Shown in pieces: positions 15,125-23,002 of a stretch of 23,544 bases of DNA. The notes beneath the pieces were generated by a model that did not search any database, was not told the DNA's origin, and saw nothing but the letters and a program-made list of their open reading frames with translations. The stretch is taken from contig JBBIJJ010000035.1 of assembly GCA_037446035.1 (NCBI GenBank), positions 1-23,544 of the forward strand, written 5' to 3'. This DNA is from DSNY01 sp037446035. Its GTDB lineage: Bacteria; Pseudomonadota; Gammaproteobacteria; Burkholderiales; Burkholderiaceae_F. A program made the position numbers and the translations under genes. Numbering within the stretch: the first letter of the stretch is position 1; every line of letters begins with the position of its first letter.

Positions 15125-16474
15125 ATGGCGCTGCACACGTCGAAAAAAGGCCTGGACCTGCCGCTCGCCGGTGCGCCGGCGCTGCAGCTGGAGGCTGCGC
15201 CGGCGGTTTCGCGTGTCGCGCTGCTCGGCGCCGACTACGTCGGCCTGAAGCCGGCGCTGCTCGTCGAGCCCGGCGCGCGCGTTCGGCGCGGCCAGCCGGT
15301 CATCGCCGACAAGAGCAACCCGCGCATGCAACTAACCGCACCGGCCGGCGGCGTGGTGGCCGAAGTCCATCGCGGCGAGCGGCGCGCTTTCGTCGCGCTG
15401 GTGATCGAAGTCGGCCCCGAGGACGCCACACCGCTGCGGTTCCAGCATCACGACGGCCGCGCGCCGCAGGCTTTCGACGCGCCCGCGCTGCGCGCGCTGT
15501 TGCAGGAGTCCGGCTCATGGGCCGCCTTGCGCACGCGCCCTTTCGGGCGCGTTCCCGCGGTCGACGCCACGCCTGCGGCGCTGTTCGTCACGGCGACCGA
15601 CACGCGTCCGCATGCGCCGCCGCCCGCCGTCGTGCTGGCCGAGCGCGCCGAGGCGTTTCGCACGGGCCTGGCCGCGCTCGCGCGGCTGGCGCAGCCGCTG
15701 TTCCTGTGCGTGGCGCCGGGCACCGCGGTCGAGGCGCCGCCCGGCGTGCAGGTCGAGACTTTCGCCGGCCCGCATCCGGCGGGCAACGTCGGCTGGCACA
15801 TCCACCGGCTGATGGCGGTGCACGCCGGCCGCAGCGTCTGGCACATCGGCTATCAGGACGTCGTCGCGATCGGGCATCTGCTCGCCACCGGCGAGCTGGA
15901 CGTCACGCGCGTGATTTCGCTCGCAGGCCCGGGCGTGCGGCGCCCGCGTCTGCTGCGCACGCGCATCGGCGCGTCGACCGATGAGCTCGTCGCCGGCGAA
16001 CTCGTCGCGGGCGAGCAGCGCGTGATTTCCGGCTCGGTGCTCGACGGCCGCGCGGCGCGCGGCGCGGCCGAGGGCTATCTGGGCCGCTATCACCTGCAGA
16101 TCGCCGCGCTGCCCGAAGGACGCAAGCGCGAGCTGTTCGGCTTCATTGCGCCAGGCGCGGAGAAGTTTTCGGTGACCGGTGCGGTGCTCGGCGCGTTCCG
16201 CCGTGCGCACCGCTTCGTCTTGTCCACGTCGACGCACGGCTCGCCGCGCGCGATGGTGCCCATCGGCACCTACGAGCGCGTGCTGCCGTTCGACATGCTG
16301 CCGACGTTCCTGCTGCGCGCGCTGATCACCGGCGAGGACGAACGCGCCGCCGAGCTGGGCGCGCTGGAGCTCGACGAGGACGACATCGCGCTCGCCACCT
16401 ATGTGTGCCCCGGCAAATACGAGTACGGCCCGCTGCTGCGCGCCGCGCTCGAACGCCTGCGCAAGGAGCACTGA
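15125..16474 (+). CDS. nqrA: Na+-translocating NADH:quinone reductase subunit A
   Basis: Cytoplasmic subunit of Na+-NQR involved in quinone binding; it has no cofactor of its own. The protein has 449 residues, the usual length. It begins with the family motif KKGLDLPLAG, continues with VALLGADYVGLKPALLVEPGARVRRGQPV, resembling the barrel-sandwich domain of RnfC-like proteins (seen as LGADYVGLKP then GARVRRGQPV), and ends with the conserved TYVCPGKYEYGPLLRAALERL. The start was chosen to give the normal N-terminus; the ribosome-binding site is weak. It is the first gene of the nqr operon. The stop overlaps an ATG (TGATG) that opens a small ORF rather than nqrB, because a palindromic repeat lies between the two genes. 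Confidence 0.95.
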   Translation: MALHTSKKGLDLPLAGAPALQLEAAPAVSRVALLGADYVGLKPALLVEPGARVRRGQPVIADKSNPRMQLTAPAGGVVAEVHRGERRAFVALVIEVGPEDATPLRFQHHDGRAPQAFDAPALRALLQESGSWAALRTRPFGRVPAVDATPAALFVTATDTRPHAPPPAVVLAERAEAFRTGLAALARLAQPLFLCVAPGTAVEAPPGVQVETFAGPHPAGNVGWHIHRLMAVHAGRSVWHIGYQDVVAIGHLLATGELDVTRVISLAGPGVRRPRLLRTRIGASTDELVAGELVAGEQRVISGSVLDGRAARGAAEGYLGRYHLQIAALPEGRKRELFGFIAPGAEKFSVTGAVLGAFRRAHRFVLSTSTHGSPRAMVPIGTYERVLPFDMLPTFLLRALITGEDERAAELGALELDEDDIALATYVCPGKYEYGPLLRAALERLRKEH

Positions 16475-16602
16475 TGAGCGTGCGAAAGACGACGACTGCG
16501 GTGAACGCTCATCCGCCCTCTCCCCCGCCCGTGTCCCGCACGCGGGACACGGGCGGTACCGGCGGCGGGTGGTCTTACGACGATCCGCCGAAGGATCGGT
16601 AA
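16474..16602 (+). CDS. Possible 42-residue bridging ORF between nqrA and nqrB (unknown function)
   Basis: This ORF starts on the nqrA stop (TGATG) and ends on the nqrB start (TAATG), spanning the inserted repeat completely. The peptide is rich in Pro, Thr, Arg and Gly and has no recognisable domain. It may retain a start once used by nqrB before the repeat arrived, because normal nqrA-nqrB junctions are short. Its exact double overlap parallels the ORFs at nuoD/nuoE and nuoG/nuoH. Translation is inferred only; a chance open frame cannot be excluded. Confidence 0.38.
   Translation: MSVRKTTTAVNAHPPSPPPVSRTRDTGGTGGGWSYDDPPKDR
16520..16600 (+). repeat. Palindromic repeat with Shine-Dalgarno-bearing tail ahead of nqrB
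   Basis: CCGCCCGTGTCCCGC (16525-16539) pairs perfectly over 15 bases with GCGGGACACGGGCGG (16542-16556), a very strong hairpin preceded by CCCTCTCC. The repeat's 3' tail ends in GAAGGATCGGT (16590-16600), placing GAAGG seven bases before the nqrB ATG as its ribosome-binding site. The tail matches the one before nuoH at 18 of 22 positions, and both repeats share CCCCCGCC and TGTCC in the left arm. Confidence 0.7.
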
Positions 16603-17828
16603 TGCCGTCGCTGCGCGCGCTGCTCGATCGCCAGGCCCGCCACTTCGAGAAGGGCGGCCGGCTGGAGAAGTTCTACCCGCTGTGGGAGGCGATCGACACG
16701 TTCTTTTACACGCCGGCGTCGGTCACACGCACGGCCGCGCACGTGCGTGATGCGCTCGACCTGAAGCGCATGATGATCCTGGTCGTCGTCGCCGCGCTCC
16801 CGTGCGCGCTGATGGCGATGTACAACACGGGGCTGCAGGCCAACCTCGCGCTCGACCCGGCGAAGACCGCAACGCTCGCGGGCTGGCGGCACGAGCTGAT
16901 CCGGCTGCTCGGCGTCGGCTATTCGCCCGACAGCATTGTCGCCAACTTCGTCCATGGCGCGCTGTACTTCCTGCCGCTGTACATCGTGACGATGGCGATC
17001 GGGCTGGCGTGGGAAGTCACCTTCTCGATCGTGCGCCGGATCGAGGTCAACGAAGGCTTCTTCGTCACCGGCATCCTGTACGTGCTGATCCTGCCGCCGA
17101 CCACGCCGCTGTGGCAGGCCGCGCTCGGCATCAGTTTCGGCGTCGTGCTCGCCAAGGAGGTGTTCGGCGGCACCGGCATGAACTTCATCAACCCGGCGTT
17201 GGCGGCGCGCGCCTTCCTGTTCTTCGCGTACCCGGCAGAAATTTCCGGCGACAAGGTGTGGACCGCGGTGCCGGCCGGCGCCGCCGTCGACGGCTTCTCG
17301 GGCGCGACGCTGCTCGCGCAACTGCGCGTGATGACGCAGCCGTTCGAGGCCGCGGGCTTTTCGTGGTGGAACGCCTTCGTCGGGCTGGAGCCGGGATCGA
17401 TGGGCGAAACCTCGGCGCTGGCTTGTCTGGCCGGCGCGGTGCTGCTGCTGGTCACGAAGATCGCGTCGTGGCGGACGATGGCGGGCGTCGCACTCGGCAC
17501 GATCGCGATGGCGCTCGTGTTCAACGCGATCGGCTCGGCCACGAACCCGTGGTTCGGCGTTCCGTTCTGGTGGCACATGGTGCTCGGCGGCTGGGCCTTC
17601 GGCACCGTGTTCATGGCGACCGATCCGGTGACCTCGCCGTTCTCGGAGGCCGGCAAGTGGGTCTACGGCTTCCTGATCGGCGCGCTCGTGGTGCTGATCC
17701 GCATCGTCAACCCCGCCTACCCCGAGTCGATGATGCTGGTGATCCTGTTCATGAACGTGATGGCACCGCTCATCGACTACGGTTTCGTCCGCGCCGACGT
17801 GCGGCGCAGGCGCGCGCGCCATGGATAG
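16602..17828 (+). CDS. nqrB: Na+-translocating NADH:quinone reductase subunit B
   Basis: Integral membrane subunit that binds riboflavin and covalent FMN and contributes to the Na+ path. The protein has 408 residues with about ten hydrophobic segments. The FMN-attachment motif SGAT is present (DGFSGATLLAQ) with the acceptor threonine at residue 236, the same number as in Vibrio NqrB. GGTGMNFINPALAARAFLFF and MATDPVTSPFSE are family signatures. The ATG follows GAAGG with good spacing and gives the usual LLDRQARHFEKGGRLEKFYPLWEA N-terminus (LLDRQARHFEKGG then RLEKFYPLWEA). The ribosome-binding site is inside a repeat element. It overlaps nqrC by eight bases. Confidence 0.96.
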   Translation: MPSLRALLDRQARHFEKGGRLEKFYPLWEAIDTFFYTPASVTRTAAHVRDALDLKRMMILVVVAALPCALMAMYNTGLQANLALDPAKTATLAGWRHELIRLLGVGYSPDSIVANFVHGALYFLPLYIVTMAIGLAWEVTFSIVRRIEVNEGFFVTGILYVLILPPTTPLWQAALGISFGVVLAKEVFGGTGMNFINPALAARAFLFFAYPAEISGDKVWTAVPAGAAVDGFSGATLLAQLRVMTQPFEAAGFSWWNAFVGLEPGSMGETSALACLAGAVLLLVTKIASWRTMAGVALGTIAMALVFNAIGSATNPWFGVPFWWHMVLGGWAFGTVFMATDPVTSPFSEAGKWVYGFLIGALVVLIRIVNPAYPESMMLVILFMNVMAPLIDYGFVRADVRRRRARHG

Positions 17829-18627
17829 CGACCGCCTCAACTCGACGCGCTACACGGTGCTGTTCGCGACCGCGGTGTGCGTCGTGTGCGCCGCGCTGGT
17901 GTCGGTCGCCGCGGTCACGCTGCAGCCGCGCCAGAAGGCGAACGCGCGACTGTACATGGAGAAGAACGTGCTGGTGGCCGCGGGGCTCGTCGCCCCGGGC
18001 GCGGCGGTCGACCGCCGGCAGGTCGAGCGTTTCTTCGAGCGCGACATCCGCGCGCGGCTGGTGGACTTCGCCGCGGGCGAACTGCTGCCCGCGGACCGCA
18101 TCGACGCGCGCAACTACGACCAACGCGCCGCGCGCAACGATCCGGGGGCCAGCCGCGTCGCACCGCCGAACGACGCCGGCATCGGGCGGATTCCGCATTA
18201 CGGGGTCGTGTACTTCGTGCTGAAGGACGGCCGCGTCGAGCAGATCGTCATCGCGGTCGAGGGGCTCGGCATGTGGGGGACGATCTACGGCTTCGTCGCG
18301 CTCGACCGTGACGCCAACACGGTGCGCGGGCTCACCTATTACGACCACAAGGAGACGCCGGGCCTCGGCGGCGAGATCGGCAACCCCGCGTGGCAGGCGC
18401 TGTGGCGGGGCCGCAAGGGCTACGACACGAACTGGCGCGCGGGCATCACGGTGATCAAGGGTCAGGCGGGGCCGCCCGATGTCGATCCGCTGCACGTCGA
18501 CGGGCTGTCGGGCGCGACCGTGACCAGCAACGCGATCACGCGGCTGATGCGTTTCTGGCTGTCCGACGACGGCTACGGAAAATTTCTCAAGCGCTTCCGC
18601 GAAGGCGCGATCGAGGGGGTGAGCTGA
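17821..18627 (+). CDS. nqrC: Na+-translocating NADH:quinone reductase subunit C
   Basis: Single-helix-anchored subunit carrying the second covalent FMN, between the NqrD/E iron centre and NqrB. The protein has 268 residues, the usual size. One N-terminal membrane helix (about residues 11-33) is followed by a periplasmic FMN-binding domain. The attachment motif SGAT occurs at residues 230-233 (VDGLSGATVTSNAIT), with Thr233 as acceptor. GLGMWGTIYGFVAL and the ETPGLGGEIGNP loop are also characteristic. The stop overlaps the nqrD start (TGATG). ApbE, encoded downstream, would perform the flavinylation. The protein appears normal. Confidence 0.95.
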   Translation: MDSDRLNSTRYTVLFATAVCVVCAALVSVAAVTLQPRQKANARLYMEKNVLVAAGLVAPGAAVDRRQVERFFERDIRARLVDFAAGELLPADRIDARNYDQRAARNDPGASRVAPPNDAGIGRIPHYGVVYFVLKDGRVEQIVIAVEGLGMWGTIYGFVALDRDANTVRGLTYYDHKETPGLGGEIGNPAWQALWRGRKGYDTNWRAGITVIKGQAGPPDVDPLHVDGLSGATVTSNAITRLMRFWLSDDGYGKFLKRFREGAIEGVS

Positions 18628-19271
18628 TGAGCGCGCTCGGCATGAGCTTCGGCAAGCGCGAGCGGTCGATCCTGCTCGCGCCGGTACTCGCCAACAACCC
18701 GATCGGCGTGCAAGTGCTCGGCATCTGCTCGGCGCTGGCGATCACCACGCGCGTGGACAAGGCGCTGGTGATGACCGCCGGCGTCGTGCTGGTGGCAATG
18801 CTCGCCAACCTCGCCGTCAGCCTGGTGCGCAACCACACGCCGTCGTCGATCCGCATCATCGTGCAGCTTTCGATCATCGCGTCGCTGGTGATCGTGTTCG
18901 ATCAGGTGCTGAAAGCCACGCTGTACGAGCTGTCGCTCGAGCTGTCGGTGTTCGTCGGCCTGATCATCACCAACTGCATCGTGATGGGGCGCGCCGAAGG
19001 CTTCGCGATGAGCCACCCGCCGTACCCGTCGGTGCTCGACGGCATCGGCAACGGGCTGGGCTACGGGCTGGTGCTGCTGCTGGTCGCGTTCACCCGCGAA
19101 CTGCTCGGCGCCGGGCGCGTGTTCGGCTTCACCGTGCTGCCGCTCGCCAAGGACGGCGGCTGGTACGTGCCGAACGGGCTGATGCTGCTGGCGCCGTCGG
19201 CGCTGTTGCTGATCGGACTGCTGGTGTGGGCGCTGCGGCAGTTCAAGCCCGAGCTGCAGGACAAGGACTGA
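18627..19271 (+). CDS. nqrD: Na+-translocating NADH:quinone reductase subunit D
   Basis: Six-helix membrane subunit that, with NqrE, holds the intramembrane iron centre and shapes the ion channel. The protein has 214 residues, typical. The two cysteine ligands are in inverted half-repeats: Cys34 (QVLGICSALA) and Cys117 (IITNCIVMGRAEGFA). NNPIGVQVLGICSALA and GRAEGFAMSHPP are strong family signatures that also occur in RnfE. Assignment to NqrD rests on the surrounding nqrA-F order. The ATG overlapping the nqrC stop was chosen; frames further upstream lie inside nqrC. It is three bases from nqrE. Confidence 0.95.
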   Translation: MSALGMSFGKRERSILLAPVLANNPIGVQVLGICSALAITTRVDKALVMTAGVVLVAMLANLAVSLVRNHTPSSIRIIVQLSIIASLVIVFDQVLKATLYELSLELSVFVGLIITNCIVMGRAEGFAMSHPPYPSVLDGIGNGLGYGLVLLLVAFTRELLGAGRVFGFTVLPLAKDGGWYVPNGLMLLAPSALLLIGLLVWALRQFKPELQDKD

Positions 19272-19274
19272 GCG

Positions 19275-19889
19275 ATGGAGCATCTGCTGAACCTCGGCGT
19301 GCGCTCGATGTTCCTCGAGAACATGGCGCTCGCCTATTTTCTCGGCATGTGTTCGTTCCTGGCGTGCTCGAAGAAGGTCGAGACCGCGATCGGGCTAGGC
19401 GCAGCGGTCATGTTCGTGCAGACGCTGACCGTGCCGCTGAACAACCTGCTGCTCGCCGGGCTGCTGCGCGAGGGCGCGCTCGGCTGGCTCGCCCCGCAGC
19501 TCGCGGGCGTGAACCTGAGCTTTCTGTCGTTCATCCTGTTCATCGCGACGATCGCCGCCACCGTGCAGGTCGTCGAGATGGCGATCGACCGCTTCGCGCC
19601 GAAGCTGTACGCCACGCTCGGCGTGTTCCTGCCGCTGATCGCGGTCAACTGCGTGATCCTCGGCGGCTCGCTGTTCATGCAGGAACGCGAATACTCGTTC
19701 GCCGAGAGCGTGGTCTTCGGGCTCGGCTCGGGCGCCGGCTTCGCGCTCGCGATCGTGGCACTGGCGGCGATCCGCGAGCGACTGACCTACTCGAACGTGC
19801 CCGCCGGGCTGCGCGGGCTCGGCATCAGCTTCATCGCCGCCGGGCTGATGTCGCTCGCATTCATGCTGTTCTCGGGGATCCAACTGTAG
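19275..19889 (+). CDS. nqrE: Na+-translocating NADH:quinone reductase subunit E
   Basis: Partner of NqrD, with opposite membrane topology and the other two ligands of the iron centre. The protein has 204 residues with six hydrophobic segments. Ligand candidates are Cys26 (FLGMCSFLACS) and Cys126 (IAVNCVILGGS). NMALAYFLGMCSFLACS at the first helix and LPLIAVNCVILGGSLFM at the fourth are diagnostic of the NqrE/RnfA family; the context makes it NqrE. A third cysteine at 31 is also usual in NqrE. It is separated from nqrF by only two bases. No abnormality is seen. Confidence 0.95.
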   Translation: MEHLLNLGVRSMFLENMALAYFLGMCSFLACSKKVETAIGLGAAVMFVQTLTVPLNNLLLAGLLREGALGWLAPQLAGVNLSFLSFILFIATIAATVQVVEMAIDRFAPKLYATLGVFLPLIAVNCVILGGSLFMQEREYSFAESVVFGLGSGAGFALAIVALAAIRERLTYSNVPAGLRGLGISFIAAGLMSLAFMLFSGIQL

Positions 19890-19891
19890 CC

Positions 19892-21121
19892 ATGCTCGAC
19901 GTCGTCGTCGCCGTCATGGTCTTCACCGGCGTGGTGCTGGCGCTGGTCGCCGTGCTGCTCGCGGCCCGCCGCAAGCTGGTGCCGGCGGGCGACGTTTCGA
20001 TCGTCATCAACGACGACCCCGGCAAGGCGCTGCGCGCCGAGGCCGGCACCACGCTGCTGGGCGCGCTCGCGAACAACCGGATCTTCATTCCGTCGGCGTG
20101 CGGCGGCAAAGGCTCGTGCGGCGTGTGCGAGGTCGTCGTCAAGGAAGGCGGCGGCGAATTGCTGCCGACCGAAACGGGCTTCATCTCGCCGGGGGAAGCG
20201 CGGCGCGGCCTGCGGCTGGCGTGCCAGGTCAAGGTCAAGCGCGACATGAAGATCGAGCTGGCGCCCGAGGTCTTCAGCGTGCGCAAGTGGACCTGCCGCG
20301 TGCTGCACAACCGCAACGTCTCGACCTTCATCAAGGAGCTGAAGCTGGCGCTGCCCGCGGGCGAGGACGTGCCGTTCCGCGCCGGCGGTTACGTGCAGAT
20401 CGAGTGCCCGCCGCACGAACTCACGTACCGCGAGTTCGACATCGACCCGCAGTTCCGCGAAGAGTGGGACCGCTTCGACCTGTGGCGCTTCCGTTCGGTC
20501 GTCGACGAGCCGGTGACGCGCGCGTACTCGATGGCGAACTACCCGCTGGAAAAAGGCATCCTGCTGTTCACGATCCGCGTGGCGTTCCCGCCCGAGTATC
20601 GCGAGGACATCCCGCCGGGCAAGATGAGCTCGTGGCTGTTCAGGCTCAAGCCCGGCGACGAGGTCACCGTGTCAGGCCCGTTCGGCGAGTTCTTCGCGCG
20701 CGACACCGACCGCGAGATGTGCTTCGTCGCCGCCGGCGCCGGCATGGCGCCGATGCGCTCGCACATCTTCGACCAGCTCTACCGGCTGAAGTCCAAGCGC
20801 AAAATGACGTTCTGGTATTCGGCGCGCAATCTGAAGGAGGCGTTTTACGTCGAGGAGTTCGACCGCCTCGCCGCCGAGCACCCGAATTTCGAGTGGCATC
20901 TGGTGCTTTCGGAGCCGCGCCCCGAGGACAACTGGACCGGCCCGGTCGGGCTGGTCCGGCACAACGTGCTGCGCGATCTGTACCTGAAGCACCACCCGGC
21001 GCCGGAAGACATCGAGTACTACCTGTGCGGGCCCGACGTGATGAACAAGGCGGTGATCCGCATGCTGCTCGACCTCGGCGTCGATCGCGAGAACATCATG
21101 CTCGACGACTTCGGCCTGTGA
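19892..21121 (+). CDS. nqrF: Na+-translocating NADH:quinone reductase subunit F (2Fe-2S, FAD, NADH)
   Basis: NADH-oxidising entry subunit of Na+-NQR. The protein has 409 residues. An N-terminal membrane helix (residues about 4-25) is followed by a ferredoxin domain with Cys70, Cys76, Cys79 (SACGGKGSCGVC) and Cys111 (RLACQ), the same positions as in Vibrio NqrF. A ferredoxin-reductase-type module follows, with the FAD motif RAYSMANYP, the NADH-binding glycine motif AAGAGMAPMRSH, and a C-terminal YYLCGPDVMN. The start was chosen two bases after the nqrE stop to begin with the membrane helix. Eighteen bases separate it from the CBS protein, so the operon continues. All cofactor sites are intact. 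Confidence 0.97.
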   Translation: MLDVVVAVMVFTGVVLALVAVLLAARRKLVPAGDVSIVINDDPGKALRAEAGTTLLGALANNRIFIPSACGGKGSCGVCEVVVKEGGGELLPTETGFISPGEARRGLRLACQVKVKRDMKIELAPEVFSVRKWTCRVLHNRNVSTFIKELKLALPAGEDVPFRAGGYVQIECPPHELTYREFDIDPQFREEWDRFDLWRFRSVVDEPVTRAYSMANYPLEKGILLFTIRVAFPPEYREDIPPGKMSSWLFRLKPGDEVTVSGPFGEFFARDTDREMCFVAAGAGMAPMRSHIFDQLYRLKSKRKMTFWYSARNLKEAFYVEEFDRLAAEHPNFEWHLVLSEPRPEDNWTGPVGLVRHNVLRDLYLKHHPAPEDIEYYLCGPDVMNKAVIRMLLDLGVDRENIMLDDFGL

Positions 21122-21139
21122 GGCCGGACAGGGGGCACC

Positions 21140-21586
21140 ATGCAAACGACGGTTGAAACGGTCGTCCGCAACAAGGCCAGTGGCGAGCTGATCGCGGTGC
21201 CGGCGGGCGCGACCGTCGCCGAAGCGGTCGCCGCGATGGTCGGTCACCGTATCGGCGCGGTGCTGATCCGCAACGAGGACGGCCTGGTCGACGGCATCTT
21301 CACCGAGCGCGACGTGCTCACGCGCGTCGTGCACGCCGGCCGCGATCCGAAGACCACGCCGATTTCGCTGGTGATGACGCGCGACGTGCGCTTCGTCACG
21401 CCCGGCACGACGGTGGAGGCGGCGCTAAGCCTGATGACGGTCAACCGTCACCGGCATCTGCTGGTGATCGACGGACCGCGCGTGTACGGGCTGGTGTCGA
21501 TCGGCGACCTGGTGCGCGAGATGATCGAGCACGGCGAAGGGCGGTTCGAGGCCGCCGTGCGCGAAGCCGAACGCAAGCAGGGATGA
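21140..21586 (+). CDS. Two-CBS-domain protein inside the nqr operon
   Basis: The 148-residue soluble protein consists of a tandem pair of CBS domains: the first around residues 13-65 (AVPAGATVAEAVAAMVGHRI, then VDGIFTERDV) and the second around 77-135 (FVTPGTTVEAALSLMTVNRH, then VYGLVSIGDLV). Such pairs usually bind adenine nucleotides or NAD-type ligands and regulate a partner. There is no attached catalytic or DNA-binding domain. A ribosome-binding site (CAGGGGG) precedes the ATG, and the gene lies 18 bases after nqrF and 10 bases before apbE, so it is co-expressed with Na+-NQR. It is not a standard member of this operon. Ligand and target are unknown; adenylate or NADH-linked control of the complex is an inference from position only. 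Confidence 0.9.
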   Translation: MQTTVETVVRNKASGELIAVPAGATVAEAVAAMVGHRIGAVLIRNEDGLVDGIFTERDVLTRVVHAGRDPKTTPISLVMTRDVRFVTPGTTVEAALSLMTVNRHRHLLVIDGPRVYGLVSIGDLVREMIEHGEGRFEAAVREAERKQG

Positions 21587-21596
21587 GGAGTCCACG

Positions 21597-22658
21597 ATGG
21601 ATGCATTGCTGACGACACGCCGCCGCCTGCTGCTGGGCGCGCTCGGCACGCTGGCGCTGGCCGGCTGCGGCGAGCGCCGCCCGCGCGGCGAAACGGATCT
21701 GCTGCACTTCGGCGGCGACACGATGGGCACGCGCTACAGCGTCAAGCTCGCCGGCCGCTTCGACGATGCGCGCGCCGCCGCGCTGCGCGAAGCGGTGCAC
21801 GCCGCGCTCGACGGTGTGGATCGGCGCATGTCGGTGTATCGCGCCGACTCGGAACTCGCCGCGCTGAACCGTGCGCCGGCCGGCGCGCCGTTCGCGCTGT
21901 CGGCCGATCTGTACGCGGTGCTCGCCGCCGCGCAGACGGTCGCGCAGGCCTCCGACGGCGCGTTCGACGTGACGGTCGCGCCGCTGGTGGACACCTGGGG
22001 TTTCGGCCCGCCGCAGGGGCGGACGACGCGCGGCGTGCCGCCGCTGGCGCGCGTGCAACGGCTGCGGCCCGCGGTCGACTATCGCGCGCTGCGCCTGGAC
22101 GCCGCGGCACGCACGGCGACCAAACTGCGCGAAGGCCTGCGCGCCGATCTGGGCGGCATCGCCAAAGGCTACGGCGTCGATCTGGCCGCGCGCGCGCTCG
22201 AAGCGGGCGGCGTGCGCGACTACATGCTCGAAGCCGGTGGCGAGGTGCGCGTGCGCGGCCGCCACGCCGACGGCCGGCCGTGGCGTATCGGCATCGAGCG
22301 TCCCGATGCCTGGCCGCCGCGCGCGCACTACGTCGTGCCGCTCGCGGGCGGCGCGATGGCGACCTCGGGCGACTACCGCATCTACTTCGAGCAGGGCGGC
22401 AAGCGCTACTCGCACGAAATCGATCCGGCGAGCGGCTCCCCGATCGATCATCGGCTGTGTTCGGTCACGGTCGTCGCCGACGACTGCATGACGGCGGACG
22501 CACTCGCCACCGCGTTGATCGTGCTCGGCCCGGAACGCGGCTGGGCGCTCGCGCAGGCGCAGGGGCTGGCGGCCTACTTCATCGAGCGCAACGCCGCCGG
22601 CGGCCTCACGGACCGCGCGACACCCGCGTTCGCCGCGCTCGGCGGCGCGCGCGCCTGA
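21597..22658 (+). CDS. apbE: FAD:protein FMN transferase (flavinylation of NqrB/NqrC)
   Basis: ApbE uses FAD to attach FMN to threonine in SGAT-type motifs; NqrB Thr236 and NqrC Thr233 are the obvious local substrates. The 353-residue protein has an N-terminal signal with twin Arg-rich start and a lipobox (LALAGC, Cys24), indicating an exported lipoprotein. The family motifs are GDTMGTRYSV, MSVYRADSELAALN, the DLGGIAKGYGVD segment, MLEAGGEVRVRG, ATSGDYRIYFEQGGKRYSHE followed by IDPASGSP, and a C-terminal MTADALATAL with the metal-binding Asp. The ribosome-binding site GAGGAG precedes the ATG. Its place after nqrF is a common arrangement. Confidence 0.95.
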   Translation: MDALLTTRRRLLLGALGTLALAGCGERRPRGETDLLHFGGDTMGTRYSVKLAGRFDDARAAALREAVHAALDGVDRRMSVYRADSELAALNRAPAGAPFALSADLYAVLAAAQTVAQASDGAFDVTVAPLVDTWGFGPPQGRTTRGVPPLARVQRLRPAVDYRALRLDAAARTATKLREGLRADLGGIAKGYGVDLAARALEAGGVRDYMLEAGGEVRVRGRHADGRPWRIGIERPDAWPPRAHYVVPLAGGAMATSGDYRIYFEQGGKRYSHEIDPASGSPIDHRLCSVTVVADDCMTADALATALIVLGPERGWALAQAQGLAAYFIERNAAGGLTDRATPAFAALGGARA

Positions 22659-22665
22659 CGCTTCC

Positions 22666-22694
22666 GTTCGTGTTGAGCCCGTCGAAACACGAAC
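22666..22694. repeat. Small hairpin repeat between apbE and nqrM
   Basis: GTTCGTGTT (22666-22674) pairs perfectly over nine bases with AACACGAAC (22686-22694), with an 11-base loop reading GAGCCCGTCGA. This is the shape of a very common dispersed bacterial repeat whose core resembles TTCGTGTTGAGC/GTCGAA, as I recall it. It fills half of the 61-bp gap before nqrM and has no T-run, so it is not an obvious terminator. Confidence 0.65.
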
Positions 22695-22719
22695 AGCCAC
22701 CGACTGCGAGCCGCGCAAG

Positions 22720-22905
22720 ATGCACAGCTTCTGGCCCGTGTTCCTGATCGTCGTCGTGCTGATCGGCGTCGCGATCGCGGCGATGGCGCTCGGCGTGATC
22801 ATCGAGCGCCCCTGCCTGCGCGGCTCCTGCGGCGGACCCAAGGTGCTGGGCCCGGACGGCGAGCCGATCTCCTGCGCGAACTGCCCGAACCGCGACGTGC
22901 ACTGA
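22720..22905 (+). CDS. nqrM: Na+-NQR maturation protein NqrM
   Basis: Small assembly factor required to deliver iron to the NqrD/NqrE centre. The 61-residue length and layout match the family: one membrane helix (about residues 6-27), then a Cys-rich tail with Cys32 and Cys37 (PCLRGSCGG) and Cys52 and Cys55 (SCANCPNRD). MALGVIIERPCLRGSCGG is the diagnostic stretch. Its place as the last gene after nqrA-F and apbE is the usual one. The ribosome-binding site is weak, and a hairpin repeat separates it from apbE, but no terminator is evident there. The protein looks complete. Confidence 0.93.
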   Translation: MHSFWPVFLIVVVLIGVAIAAMALGVIIERPCLRGSCGGPKVLGPDGEPISCANCPNRDVH

Positions 22906-22936
22906 CCGACGCCGGCGCGGAAGGCGGAAGATTGCA

Positions 22937-23002
22937 CCACCGAGACACCGGGATCACCGAGAAAGGCTTTTGCTTTTCTCCGTGCCCTTCGTGTCTGCGT
23001 GG
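22937..23002 (+). terminator. Long imperfect inverted repeat after nqrM, possible terminator
   Basis: The left arm (22937 onward, CCACCGAGACACC then CACCGAGAAAGG) and the reverse complement of the right arm (ending 23002, CCACGCAGACACG then CACGGAGAAAAG) match at most positions, giving a stem of nearly 30 bp around a short TTTTGC loop. The motif resembles the dispersed bacterial repeat built on CACCGAGACAC/GTGTCTCGGTG, as I recall it. There is no T-run after the stem, so termination would not be classical. A transcript-end or mRNA-protecting role fits its place at the end of the nqr operon. Confidence 0.5.

Noticed and set aside
15016..15984. Alternative 322-codon frame overlapping nqrA
   Set aside because: It is an Arg/Ala-rich shadow frame, and the nqrA frame has full family similarity.
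18627..19889. Rnf complex genes (rnfE/rnfA) instead of nqrD/nqrE
   Set aside because: The families are homologous, but gene order nqrA-F, NqrF's ferredoxin-reductase architecture, NqrA and NqrM identify Na+-NQR.
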